Assembly: GCF_040327995.1 (NCBI RefSeq)
Contig: NZ_JBEPIJ010000005.1
Location: forward strand, 147,146-211,145
Direction: 5' to 3'
DNA length: 64,000 bases
DNA from: Solimonas thermocellulolyticum
Lineage (GTDB): Bacteria; Pseudomonadota; Gammaproteobacteria; Nevskiales; Nevskiaceae
How positions within the stretch are numbered: position 1 is the stretch's first letter; the number at the start of each line of letters is the position of its first letter. The notes below the pieces were generated by a model, which was not told the DNA's origin, did not search any database, and saw only the letters and a program-made list of their open reading frames with translations. This document shows, piece after piece, positions 51,139-58,780 of this stretch. The translations under genes were made by a program, and so were the position numbers.

Positions 51139-52288
51139 CGGGCACGCTACGCAATACCATCCAGAGCGGTTCGAGATTATTCGCGGCGATGACGACGATC
51201 GCCTAAAGTTCTGGGAGTCAGTTCATCACGCAGAAGAGACTGCGCCAGGGTCCGGCACTGGCGCAACGCGGGATGGCTTGGTGTCGAACGCAGAAATGAA
51301 GCGCCTCGAAGAGGCCGAAGATTGCGCCTGGGCTTACTACACACCATACGAGAATGCTGGCAGGGCCATCTTCAGCTTCCCGTCGGCGCTTGTTCAGATG
51401 CTTATGCACTCTGCGGTGGACGACGTTCCCACTACGCTCATTCGCGCCCCTTATGACTCCCTGTTTATTCACTTCGGTGTTGAAGCTGGAATCCGATCTG
51501 CCTTGACTGGACTTCCGCTGGACGGTGTCTACGTGGACATCGACAGCGGTCCGAACGGTGGGATATCCCTGTGGGCTACGCCGGTCGCGCCCTGGATGGC
51601 GGAGGCGCCCAGATGGTCGTTCCTCAAACGCATCCAGGAGGATCACAAACTCGGCTACTTCGAATGTCGCCTCGGTTTCGACGATGGAACGACCTTCGGC
51701 GAGATACTCGCGGCTCCATTCGAGAATCCATACACCGGGATGACGGAGTTCGACTACTGGCGACAGGAGCGGAGAGCGAAGGACGCACTCGCCAGCAGCG
51801 GTTACGAGTACACGATCAAGCCGCATCGAGAAGCGATCACGACGTGGACGCCCGATGAAGAATGCGTTATTTGGCGTGAGCAGACGGATCAGTTGGCCCG
51901 CTTAGTCGTCAATGCGCTGCTGTACCTCGTGTACGACAAGCGAGAAGTGGAACTCGACTATCCGGCCCATGCGCCTCGTCGCTTGGCGGCTCAAGCTCGT
52001 TCAACGAAGCCTACCGAGGCACGGCGTGCTACGAGCAAATTGGCGTCTATGGGATACCGAAAAGTGTATCTCTGCGGGCGCCACTTCAAGAGTCCCACGA
52101 TCGGCGACGGCGCCACATCCCTATCCGCTCATTGGCGGCGAGGGCATTGGCGACAGCAGGCGTGCGGACCTGAGCTTCGAGATCACAAACTGATCTGGAT
52201 CATGCCGACCCTAGTGAATGCCGGGGCGGGGCAGATGATTCACGGGCACATCTACGAGGCCGGAGAGCGCCAAAAGGCCCGGCTGTGA
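51125..52288 (+). CDS. Transposon cargo protein of unknown function (possible AcrVA2-like)
   Basis: A 387-residue protein starting within the last 14 bases of hepT. The central part is FSFPSALVQMLMHSAVDDVP and DGVYVDIDSGPNGGISLWAT. The C-terminus has RKVYLCGRHFKSPTIGDGAT, then HWRRGHWRQQACGPELRDHK and LIWIMPTLVN. The HWRRGHWR...WI.P pattern recurs in plasmid and phage proteins; I recall it in proteins named AcrVA2-like, but that memory is unverified and the call is tentative. The C-terminal motif probably forms a small basic nucleic-acid-binding fold. It overlaps the transposase start (GTGA). Confidence 0.5.
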   Translation: MRTGSGHATQYHPERFEIIRGDDDDRLKFWESVHHAEETAPGSGTGATRDGLVSNAEMKRLEEAEDCAWAYYTPYENAGRAIFSFPSALVQMLMHSAVDDVPTTLIRAPYDSLFIHFGVEAGIRSALTGLPLDGVYVDIDSGPNGGISLWATPVAPWMAEAPRWSFLKRIQEDHKLGYFECRLGFDDGTTFGEILAAPFENPYTGMTEFDYWRQERRAKDALASSGYEYTIKPHREAITTWTPDEECVIWREQTDQLARLVVNALLYLVYDKREVELDYPAHAPRRLAAQARSTKPTEARRATSKLASMGYRKVYLCGRHFKSPTIGDGATSLSAHWRRGHWRQQACGPELRDHKLIWIMPTLVNAGAGQMIHGHIYEAGERQKARL

Positions 52289-53622
52289 CGAGCATCCTGA
52301 ACCTCCGTCACCTTCATCCACAGAAGGTCGAGGAGTCCGAGCACGACTATCACGTCCGGGCGACGACGGAAGTGTCTCCGGCGGCCTGCGCACACTGTCA
52401 GTCGCGGCAGATCATCAAGCACACCCCGTATGAGGTCCTGATTCGCGATCTGCCGGTTCACGGCAAGCGCGTGGGCATCTATCTCGACCGGCAGCGGTAT
52501 CGCTGCAAGTCCTGCGGCAAGACCTTCACAGCCGACATCCCCGAAGTCGACGATCGCCGCAACATGACCCGGCGCTTGGTCAAGTGGATCGGCGAGCAGG
52601 CCGTAAAACGCCCATTCCTGCACGTCGCCGAGGAATGCGGCGTCGACCGCCAGACCGTCACACTGATCTTCTCCAATTACGTCGGTGAGCTGGAGAAGAA
52701 GGTCCGCTTCGAGGCGCCACAGATGATGGGCATCGACGAGATTCACATCATCCGCAAGCCGCGGTGTGTGATCGGCAACATCGAGCGCAACACGATCGTC
52801 GAGATGTTGCCGAACCGCAACAAGACGACGGTCGCGACGTACCTGACGCGGCTGCCAGGCCGCGAGAAAGTGCGGTACGTGGCGATGGACATGTGGACGC
52901 CGTACCGCGATGCCTGCCAGACCGTCCTTCCGCAGGCGACGATCGTCGTCGACAAGTTCCATGTGCTGCGGATGGCCAATGGCGCTGTCGAGGCCGTTCG
53001 CAAAGCGCATAGGGCCTCGCTGACGGCTCCTCAGCGACGAGGGCTGATGCACGACCGCTTCGTGATGCTCAAGCGTCCTGGGGACCTCACCGACCGCGAA
53101 AAGCTGCTGCTCGACGGCTGGACGGCGAACTACCCGCTGCTGGGCGAAGCGTATCGGGCCAAGGAAGCGTTCTACGGTTTCTACGAGTGTCGGACCAAGG
53201 CGGACGCTCAGCGCTACTACCAAGCCTGGGAGGACAGCCTGTCCGATCGCGTCGCGCCGGCGTTCAAGGACATCACCAGCGCATTCCGCAACTGGGGGCC
53301 GCTGATCCTCACGTACTTCGATCACCGGATCACCAACGCGTTCAGCGAGAGCATGAACAACCTGATCCGGCTGATGAACCGCCTGGGCCGGGGCTACAGC
53401 TTCGACGCGCTCCGCGCCAAGGTGCTGTTCACGGATCGCGCGCAGGTCCGCCGGCCGAAGTTTGAACGCAAGGTGACCGTCGGAGACGTGTACATGGACC
53501 GGATGACCAGCTTCCAGACGACCAGGCCCAGGCGCGAGTTCACAGGGAGCACCGAGCCGATGCTGAACTATGGTGTCGACATCGCGACGCTCACCAGGCT
53601 GCTGGAATCTGGCGAACTGTAG
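52285..53622 (+). CDS. tnpA: ISL3-family transposase
   Basis: A 445-residue transposase. An N-terminal zinc-finger (CAHCQSRQIIKHTPYEVLIR, RYRCKSCGKTF) is followed by a helix-turn-helix (HVAEECGVDRQTVTLIFSNY) and the DDE domain: MMGIDEIHI (first Asp), ATIVVDKFHVLRMAN (second Asp), and ITNAFSESMNNLIRLMNRLG (Glu). This matches the ISL3 group. Start GTG 52285 overlaps the cargo gene. The protein looks intact, so the element may be active. Confidence 0.93.
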   Translation: MTSILNLRHLHPQKVEESEHDYHVRATTEVSPAACAHCQSRQIIKHTPYEVLIRDLPVHGKRVGIYLDRQRYRCKSCGKTFTADIPEVDDRRNMTRRLVKWIGEQAVKRPFLHVAEECGVDRQTVTLIFSNYVGELEKKVRFEAPQMMGIDEIHIIRKPRCVIGNIERNTIVEMLPNRNKTTVATYLTRLPGREKVRYVAMDMWTPYRDACQTVLPQATIVVDKFHVLRMANGAVEAVRKAHRASLTAPQRRGLMHDRFVMLKRPGDLTDREKLLLDGWTANYPLLGEAYRAKEAFYGFYECRTKADAQRYYQAWEDSLSDRVAPAFKDITSAFRNWGPLILTYFDHRITNAFSESMNNLIRLMNRLGRGYSFDALRAKVLFTDRAQVRRPKFERKVTVGDVYMDRMTSFQTTRPRREFTGSTEPMLNYGVDIATLTRLLESGEL

Positions 53623-53677
53623 TGGTGTGAACGCCAGCAGAACTGCCGCCATCCATACCTCACGACTGGAAGTAGCC

Positions 53678-54457
53678 ATGCAATCGATCAGCATCCTGCC
53701 GTTGTCGATCAAGATGAACGCGGAGCAGCTCGACGTGATTCGAGAACTGCTGGCCAACCTGGATAAGGCACGCCGCCAGCCTCATCTCATGGACGACGAG
53801 GGCATCGATCGCATTTTGCGGCTGTATACGGAAACGAAGTCGCAGACGATCCCAATGATGCGGTCCCACTTGGCGCACTGGCGGAAAGCACGTCCGACTG
53901 CGCAGCAAGGAAAACAACTGGACCAGTTCGAGAAGCAGCTCATCGATCTGGAAAGTGGGTGCGAGAGCGTTCTCGCCTGTGCATCGGAGATCCGCAAGGG
54001 CACGATCGACCGAGTCATGGCGATGTCAGACGAGGAGCTGGGGTTGGCTGTCCTTCTCGGGCAGATGCCAGCAGTGCCTCCGCCTCATGTCCCTGATCGG
54101 GTGGACGTGAAGAGATTCCGCTGCCCCAAGTGCGACAAGCCAATCAGCCTGGCCATTTTCGCCGCTCACCTGAGCAGCGTCAGCGACCTCCAGGACATTG
54201 CACGAAGCGTTTGGCACCACCTGGAGGAGTTCGACTTGCCGGCCAACGTGGTCGGTCAGCCGATGGTTGAGGACATCTTGGCAGGCTTGCCTCCCCAGCA
54301 AGTACGTCATGCAACCCTGCAGGCATGGCCGACGCTCGGCAAGAAACTGAGCTATATGTCCAGCGACGACGCTGGAAAGGTATTGGACGCGTTGTTGCTC
54401 AAGCACCGCTGTAAGCGGGCAAGACGGCAAGGCGCCGCGCGGACGAAAGCCACCTAG
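53678..54457 (+). CDS. Transposon cargo protein of unknown function
   Basis: A 259-residue, mainly helical, charged protein between the transposase and the right end. A region KRFRCPKCDKPISLAIFAAH has a single CxxC. No TM or signal peptide. No family recognised. It stays inside the terminal repeats and may help transposition, regulate the element, or work with the MntA/HepT pair. Confidence 0.55.
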   Translation: MQSISILPLSIKMNAEQLDVIRELLANLDKARRQPHLMDDEGIDRILRLYTETKSQTIPMMRSHLAHWRKARPTAQQGKQLDQFEKQLIDLESGCESVLACASEIRKGTIDRVMAMSDEELGLAVLLGQMPAVPPPHVPDRVDVKRFRCPKCDKPISLAIFAAHLSSVSDLQDIARSVWHHLEEFDLPANVVGQPMVEDILAGLPPQQVRHATLQAWPTLGKKLSYMSSDDAGKVLDALLLKHRCKRARRQGAARTKAT

Positions 54458-54498
54458 CAACAATCGTCGCCACAACTCGGGCTATGCCCAGTCACGGG

Positions 54499-54525
54499 TC
54501 CAACAACATCAAATTCGCAATACCC
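54499..54525 (-). repeat. Right terminal inverted repeat of the ISL3 element
   Basis: Inverted partner of 50374-50400; the outer tip is GGGTAT on the minus strand, directly next to GAAAGTCC at 54526-54533. Confidence 0.88.
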
Positions 54526-54775
54526 GAAAGTCCTTGGCCCCCAGCGACAGCGCACGCTGCTTGGCCTGGCTGGTGGCGTCAGCGGTGAGCACCAGCACCG
54601 GCCGGAACTCGTCGGCCGTGCGCTGTCGCTCCAGACGCTCCAGCACGGGCATAGCCGGACAGGCCCGGCATCATCAGATCGAGCAGCACGAGGTCGGATC
54701 GAACGCGGCGTGGAGATTACGAACCTGTTCCGGCTCGGTGGTGCTGACTACGTTGGTGGCGCAGATTGGCGGGCT
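54526..54775 (-). pseudogene. Response-regulator remnant, 5' part
   Basis: Nucleotide-level match to the intact gene at 17404-17690: the regions encoding SLGAKDF, VLVLTADAT and LLDLMMPG are visible. It contains a one-base insertion near 54650, a one-base loss near 54694, and an internal deletion after 54757. It is the half separated from 50229-50373 by the ISL3 element. The mutations show the gene was dead or was decaying around the time of insertion. Confidence 0.82.
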
Positions 54776-55074
54776 CCACCAGCCGTTGTGCGAGACCGAG
54801 AATGGCGTTGAGCGGCGTGCGCAGCTCGTGACTGGTCCGCGACAGGAACTGGGTCTTGGCCAGGCTCGCCGCCTGCGCTTCGACCGCGCGCGCGGCCAGC
54901 AAGGCGCTGGCGTTCTGCAGGCGCTCGGCGAGCCGCACCACGCCGCTGAACAACAGCAGGTAGGCGCAGGTAGGCGGAAATTCCGCTGAGCAGCACCGGG
55001 GCACTGGTGATGAGGTCTACTCAGAGATTGCGGAGCACAGCCTCGCGAGCGGCGTCGGAATTCTCGCGCACCAG
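54776..55074 (-). pseudogene. Hybrid-kinase remnant fused to the regulator remnant
   Basis: Matches the intact kinase at about 18760-19125. The H-box region TQFLSRTSHELRTPLNAILG is preserved, and so are LFSGVV and the membrane-proximal part, but the HAMP-like linker and everything downstream of the H-box are lost. A deletion joined it directly to the regulator remnant. It ends near 55074 inside the coding region of the next gene. Confidence 0.78.
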
Positions 55075-55290
55075 TGGGTCCAGCTCGTGCACGGAAATCG
55101 GTTCGGGCTCGACATCGAACGCGTCGGTGATCTCGTCGAGCAGGTACGGACCGAAATCCGGAGTGCCCGCCAGTCGAAGGACGTAGTACCAGCCGGCGTG
55201 GTCCTGGAGGACTCGAAGCATCTGATCCGGATAGGCTCGCCTGCGCAAGCGGATCTCGCGAGCAAATCGCGCGCGCTGCTCGGCAGTCAT
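55021..55290 (-). CDS. Small protein of unknown function with a captured C-terminus
   Basis: An 89-residue protein starting MTAEQRARFAREIRLRRRAY, with YVLRLAGTPDFGPYLLDEIT in the middle. No family recognised. The last 15 residues (VRENSDAAREAVLRNL) come from the kinase debris, matching VREYSAAARRAFLRNL of the intact kinase, so the original C-terminus was lost at the junction. The start overlaps the upstream gene as TGATG. Confidence 0.5.
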   Translation of the reverse strand: MTAEQRARFAREIRLRRRAYPDQMLRVLQDHAGWYYVLRLAGTPDFGPYLLDEITDAFDVEPEPISVHELDPLVRENSDAAREAVLRNL

Positions 55291-55646
55291 CAGACGCTCC
55301 CCGTGCGCAGGGTCAAGGCCTGTGCGACCAGCACGCTGCCGTGCCGACTCCAGAGCGCATCGGCCAGTTCCTGGCCGAGCTGAACGTCCAAGACGTCGGC
55401 ACCGAAGAGTCGATCCGCCATGCCGGGGAAGGCGAGCCAGGACGGGGCCAGCGCGAAGAATGCAATCGGCCCGCAGCGCGCGGTCACAGCCACTTCGTTC
55501 GTCGGCACAATGCCGTACTGGCACCAGCTGACCTCCCGAAACTCGCGGTCGGGACGGTCCTGGACCTGGACGATCACCTCGCCCCGAGCGATATGCCGCT
55601 CAAGCGCGGAACCGCCCAGCGGCCCCGCAAGCAGTACGTCGATCAA
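55290..55646 (-). CDS. Protein of unknown function, 118 residues
   Basis: Starts at TTG 55646 (uncertain); reads LAGPLGGSALERHIARGEVI and WCQYGIVPTNEVAVTARCGP onward. No recognised domain, TM or signal peptide. It overlaps the 89-residue gene, so the two form a pair, probably of mobile-element origin. Confidence 0.45.
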   Translation of the reverse strand: MIDVLLAGPLGGSALERHIARGEVIVQVQDRPDREFREVSWCQYGIVPTNEVAVTARCGPIAFFALAPSWLAFPGMADRLFGADVLDVQLGQELADALWSRHGSVLVAQALTLRTGSV

Positions 55647-55688
55647 CTTCGATATCCCGCGTCGTGCAGGCGCTGACGTTCGAATGCG

Positions 55689-55994
55689 TCAGCGCACGCG
55701 ACTTTTCCGGTACGTCTCGGCGTGGTTGGCCAGAAACTCGGTCATCGCGTCGCGGTGCTGCAGCACCGTGGCCGGGATCTGCAGGTTCAGTTCGCGGGCA
55801 ATCGCGACCGCGTACTTGACCTGCTTTTCCGAAGGGGGGATCACGTTGTTCTCCAGCATCGACGAGATCACCTCGACGATGCTGGACGACAGCTCCAGCC
55901 GCCTGCGCTCCTGCAGCGGAGAGTCCGGCGACGCCCTCATCAGGCGGATCAGCTTTTCCTCGACATGCGCTTCAAACTGCAGTGGAAGCGTCAT
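55689..55994 (-). CDS. Protein of unknown function with SEKQ-YA helical motif
   Basis: A 101-residue protein starting MTLPLQFEAHVEEKLIRLMR and ending PSEKQVKYAVAIARELNLQI and a basic tail. The SEKQ..YA pattern occurs at the ends of several topoisomerase-like and plasmid proteins as a small helical domain; the function is unclear. Earlier starts are open (56036 and beyond) but less likely. It is divergent from the XRE regulator across a region with two palindromes. Confidence 0.5.
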   Translation of the reverse strand: MTLPLQFEAHVEEKLIRLMRASPDSPLQERRRLELSSSIVEVISSMLENNVIPPSEKQVKYAVAIARELNLQIPATVLQHRDAMTEFLANHAETYRKSRVR

Positions 55995-56161
55995 CTCGTG
56001 ATCGCCGTAGACGAGAACAAAGGACACGCTCGACCCCTTGATTTTCCGGTGTTCTGGATGGGTTCGACCGCATGCCCCAGCTGGCCTGTCGCGGCTTCGG
56101 ACTGTCCGCTGACACATCGACAGGCATTTCGAGCGCCAGGGAGCGCCGGCGCGCGCATTAT

Positions 56162-56186
56162 GACCTATAGGTCGTGGACAGTCCAC
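56162..56186. promoter_or_regulatory. Two adjacent perfect palindromes before the XRE gene
   Basis: GACCTATAGGTC (56162-56173) and GTGGACAGTCCAC (56174-56186) stand end to end 24 bp before the XRE start. This is a typical place for the autoregulatory operator of a small XRE repressor and could also control the divergent gene at 55994. Confidence 0.6.
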
Positions 56187-56209
56187 GGGCCGGACCCAAG
56201 CCTTCGTGC

Positions 56210-56440
56210 ATGGTCCGACCGCGCAAAATCAGCCTTCGCGAAAGGCTCGCTGTGAATGTGCGCAATGAGCGCCTCGCGCGGCGCTGGACTCAGGAGGATC
56301 TCGGACACCGCTCCGGCGTGAGTCAGCGGTACATCAGCCGCCTCGAGTCCGCGAAGTCGGCGATCACGGTCGATACGATCGACAAGCTTGCTGAGGCATT
56401 CGACGTCGATGGCGCACAGTTGCTGCGGCGACCGCCATAG
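56210..56440 (+). CDS. XRE-family helix-turn-helix regulator
   Basis: A 76-residue protein made of a single Cro/CI-type domain: VRNERLARRWTQEDLGHRSG, VSQRYISRLESAKSAITVDT and IDKLAEAFDV. Such proteins often repress their own operon or act as antitoxin-type regulators. ATG 56210 gives a normal N-terminus. No partner gene on the same strand follows; 220 bp without a recognisable gene separate it from chrA. Confidence 0.8.
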   Translation: MVRPRKISLRERLAVNVRNERLARRWTQEDLGHRSGVSQRYISRLESAKSAITVDTIDKLAEAFDVDGAQLLRRPP

Positions 56441-56660
56441 ACTTGACCATTGCCAAACAACACCGGCGGTGACCAGATCGGCCGGGAGATTCCGCCGGCG
56501 CCGCCCTTCGCTCGCCGATGATCGCGATCAGTGCGTCCCCATCATGACCGCCTCGAGGCAGCGCCGTACTGCATCGACAACGAGCTGCAGACATGGTGTC
56601 CGCAGGCGAAACCGTCGAAGCACATGTTTCCGAGACCTTGTCTGGTCATAGGAAGACTGC
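56441..56660. other. 220-bp stretch without a recognisable gene
   Basis: Between the XRE regulator and the chrA stop I see short open frames only, with no conserved motif or ribosome site. It may hold debris from the insertion that brought the chr cluster. Confidence 0.4.
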
Positions 56661-58016
56661 TCAGCCCGCTACCCCGGAGTACCGAAAAACCAGGCCGGTC
56701 CCTGCGCAGGCGGCCAGCACCCACATCAGGTTCACGTGGAACTTCAGCAGCGCGAGCATCGCAGCCGCGCCCAGCAGCAGCGCCGGTACGCGGATCGAGT
56801 CCAGCTCCGGAACCGGCAGGTTCAGGCCCAAGCCGCTCCAGGTCGGCACCTCGGCGAACAGCACGTGCAGTGCAAACCAGATCGAGAGATTCAAAATCAC
56901 CCCGACCACTGCCGCAGTGATGCCCGTGAGCGCCGCGCTCAGGGCACGATTCCCGCGCAGGCGCTCGATGTATGGCGCGCCCAGGAAGATCCACAAGAAG
57001 CAAGGCACGAACGTGACCCAGGTGGATAGCGTCGCACCGAACACGCCGGCCATCATCGGATCGAGGCTGCCGGGATCGCGATACGCACCAAGGAAGCCAA
57101 CGTAGGTGAGCACCAGGATCAGTGGCCCCGGTGTGGTCTCTGCCAGCGCCAGGCCCTGCACCATCTCGCCGGGCGTGAGCCAGCCGTAGCGTTCCACCGC
57201 CTGCTGCGTCATGTAGGCCAGCACCGCGTAGGCGCCACCGAAGGTCACCACTGCCATCTTGCTGAAGAACACCGCCTCCTGCGTGTACACGTGCTGCGCA
57301 CCGAGCAGGACGAGCAACAGCAGCACCGGAATACCCCACAGCACGACGCCGGAGAACAGCACGCGCAAGGTCCAGCTTGAACTCGGGTGCGCAAGATCCG
57401 GCAAGCTGTCATCGGCTCCCATCTTGCTCGTCCCGTCCGTGCTCGGCGGCAGAAAGATCTGCGGCGCGTAGCGGCTACCGACCCATCCGATCAGACCCGC
57501 TGCGAACACGATGACGGGGAATGGCACTCTGAACGCGAAGATCGCCAGAAACGCCAGGCCGGCGAGCGCGTACAGCGCGCCGTGCTTGAGCGCCTTCCTG
57601 CCGACGCGGATCACCGCCTCGATCACGATCGCCAGGGTCGCCGCCTGCATGCCGAACAGCAGGCCCTGCATCCAGTCCAGCTCCCCCCAGACCACGTAGG
57701 CCACGGCGATCACGGTCATCAGCACGAAGCCCGGCAGGATGAACAGCAGTCCTGCGACCAAGCCGCCGAGCGTCTTGTGCAGCAGCCAGCCGATGTAGGT
57801 GGCGAGCTGCTGCGCCTCCGGACCCGGCAGCAACATGCAGTAGTTGAGTGCATGCAGGAAGCGGGTTTCGGAGACCCACTGCTTTTCTTCAACCAGGATG
57901 CGGTGCATCAATGCGATCTGCCCGGCCGGCCCGCCGAAATTGATGAAGCCGATCTTCAGCCAGACAAAAAAGGCCTCGCGGAAGCTGACGGCGGAAGGCT
58001 CTACGGTGTGATTCAT
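56661..58016 (-). CDS. chrA: Chromate transporter ChrA, two-domain type
   Basis: A 451-residue CHR-family transporter with duplicated halves: FREAFFVWLKIGFINFGGPA (N-half) and FFSKMAVVTFGGAYAVLAYM (C-half), each followed by a PGP motif (YCMLLPGPEAQQLATYIGW and LALAETTPGPLILVLTYVG). It exports chromate from the cytoplasm in exchange for protons. It is the last gene of the minus-strand cluster rhodanese/ChrB - SOD-like - chrA. Confidence 0.94.
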   Translation of the reverse strand: MNHTVEPSAVSFREAFFVWLKIGFINFGGPAGQIALMHRILVEEKQWVSETRFLHALNYCMLLPGPEAQQLATYIGWLLHKTLGGLVAGLLFILPGFVLMTVIAVAYVVWGELDWMQGLLFGMQAATLAIVIEAVIRVGRKALKHGALYALAGLAFLAIFAFRVPFPVIVFAAGLIGWVGSRYAPQIFLPPSTDGTSKMGADDSLPDLAHPSSSWTLRVLFSGVVLWGIPVLLLLVLLGAQHVYTQEAVFFSKMAVVTFGGAYAVLAYMTQQAVERYGWLTPGEMVQGLALAETTPGPLILVLTYVGFLGAYRDPGSLDPMMAGVFGATLSTWVTFVPCFLWIFLGAPYIERLRGNRALSAALTGITAAVVGVILNLSIWFALHVLFAEVPTWSGLGLNLPVPELDSIRVPALLLGAAAMLALLKFHVNLMWVLAACAGTGLVFRYSGVAG

Positions 58017-58036
58017 CGCGGCGGGGATTCCCGGAT

Positions 58037-58780
58037 TCAGGCGGTCAGGCGGCGCGCATGCTGGAAGCGCTGATCGACGATGGCCCAGTCGACGTTGGCG
58101 AGAAAGGCATCAAGGTACTTCGCCGCCGCGCTGCCGTAGTCCATGTGGTAGCTGTGCTCGTACATGTCGAGCACGAGCAGCGGCAGCCCGGCGATGGCCC
58201 CGTGCAGGTGGTCCCAGGCCCACTGGTTGCGCAGCTCGCCGGTTGCGGCGTTGAAGCTCAGCACGCACCAGCCTGAACCGCCTGCGAGCGACATCGCGGT
58301 GCGCCGGAACTCCGCTTCCCAGGCTGCGGTACTGCCGTAGACCTGCGCGAGCGCCTTGGCGATCTCGCCGCCGGGCTTGCCGTCGCCGCCGAGGTTGTCG
58401 AAGTAGTGTTCGTGCAGGATCACCGAGCCGACGCGATGCAGTTCCTCGCGCTTGAGCCCGCCGTAGACGATGGACGGAAAGTCCGCGTCCTGCATCGCGC
58501 TCGCGAGCCGGGTCTCGATCAGGTTCAGCGTCTTCACCGAACCGATGTAGTTGTTTTCCCAATGCGAGCGGATCAGCTTCTCGGACAGGCCCTTGAGCTT
58601 GGCCGGATCGAAGCGCAGGGGCTTGGGGGTGTGGGCCGCGGAAAAGGCGGCGCGAAGCGGCCTGGAGGGGTTCACGGGCGTCTCCTGTGCAAACAGCGGG
58701 AGCGAGGCGGTCGTCGCGGTGGCGCCGATGACAGCCAGGGCGTCGCGGCGGGTCAGCAGCGGATCGGATGCATCGTTCAT
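58037..58780 (-). CDS. Exported Fe/Mn superoxide dismutase-like protein in chr cluster
   Basis: A 247-residue SOD-fold protein with a twin-arginine-type signal (LLTRRDALAVIGATATTASL). The C-terminal domain has VILHEHYFDNLGG, SGWCVLSFNAATGEL and LLVLDMYEHSYHMDYGS, with the Asp and His metal ligands. In the N-terminal helix the usual HHxKHHxTYV reads SHWENNYIGS, so only one His of that pair remains. It overlaps the rhodanese gene by 4 nt. Export plus chr context suggests handling superoxide formed during Cr(VI) reduction; activity is uncertain because of the altered first helix. Confidence 0.82.
   Translation of the reverse strand: MNDASDPLLTRRDALAVIGATATTASLPLFAQETPVNPSRPLRAAFSAAHTPKPLRFDPAKLKGLSEKLIRSHWENNYIGSVKTLNLIETRLASAMQDADFPSIVYGGLKREELHRVGSVILHEHYFDNLGGDGKPGGEIAKALAQVYGSTAAWEAEFRRTAMSLAGGSGWCVLSFNAATGELRNQWAWDHLHGAIAGLPLLVLDMYEHSYHMDYGSAAAKYLDAFLANVDWAIVDQRFQHARRLTA

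Larger units (their letters stand above)
50374..54525 (+). mobile_element. ISL3-family transposon with MntA/HepT and cargo genes
   Basis: A 4152-bp element. The left terminal repeat starts GGGTATGGCGAATT (50374-50400) and the right one, read inward, starts GGGTATTGCGAATT (54525-54499); they match at 23 of 27 positions. Both ends are flanked by GAAAGTCC. Contents in order: mntA, hepT, an unknown 387-residue gene, the transposase and an unknown 259-residue gene, all on the plus strand and the first four overlapping. The intact duplication and clean reconstruction of the target show that insertion is not ancient. Cargo in ISL3 elements is known but uncommon. Confidence 0.9.
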
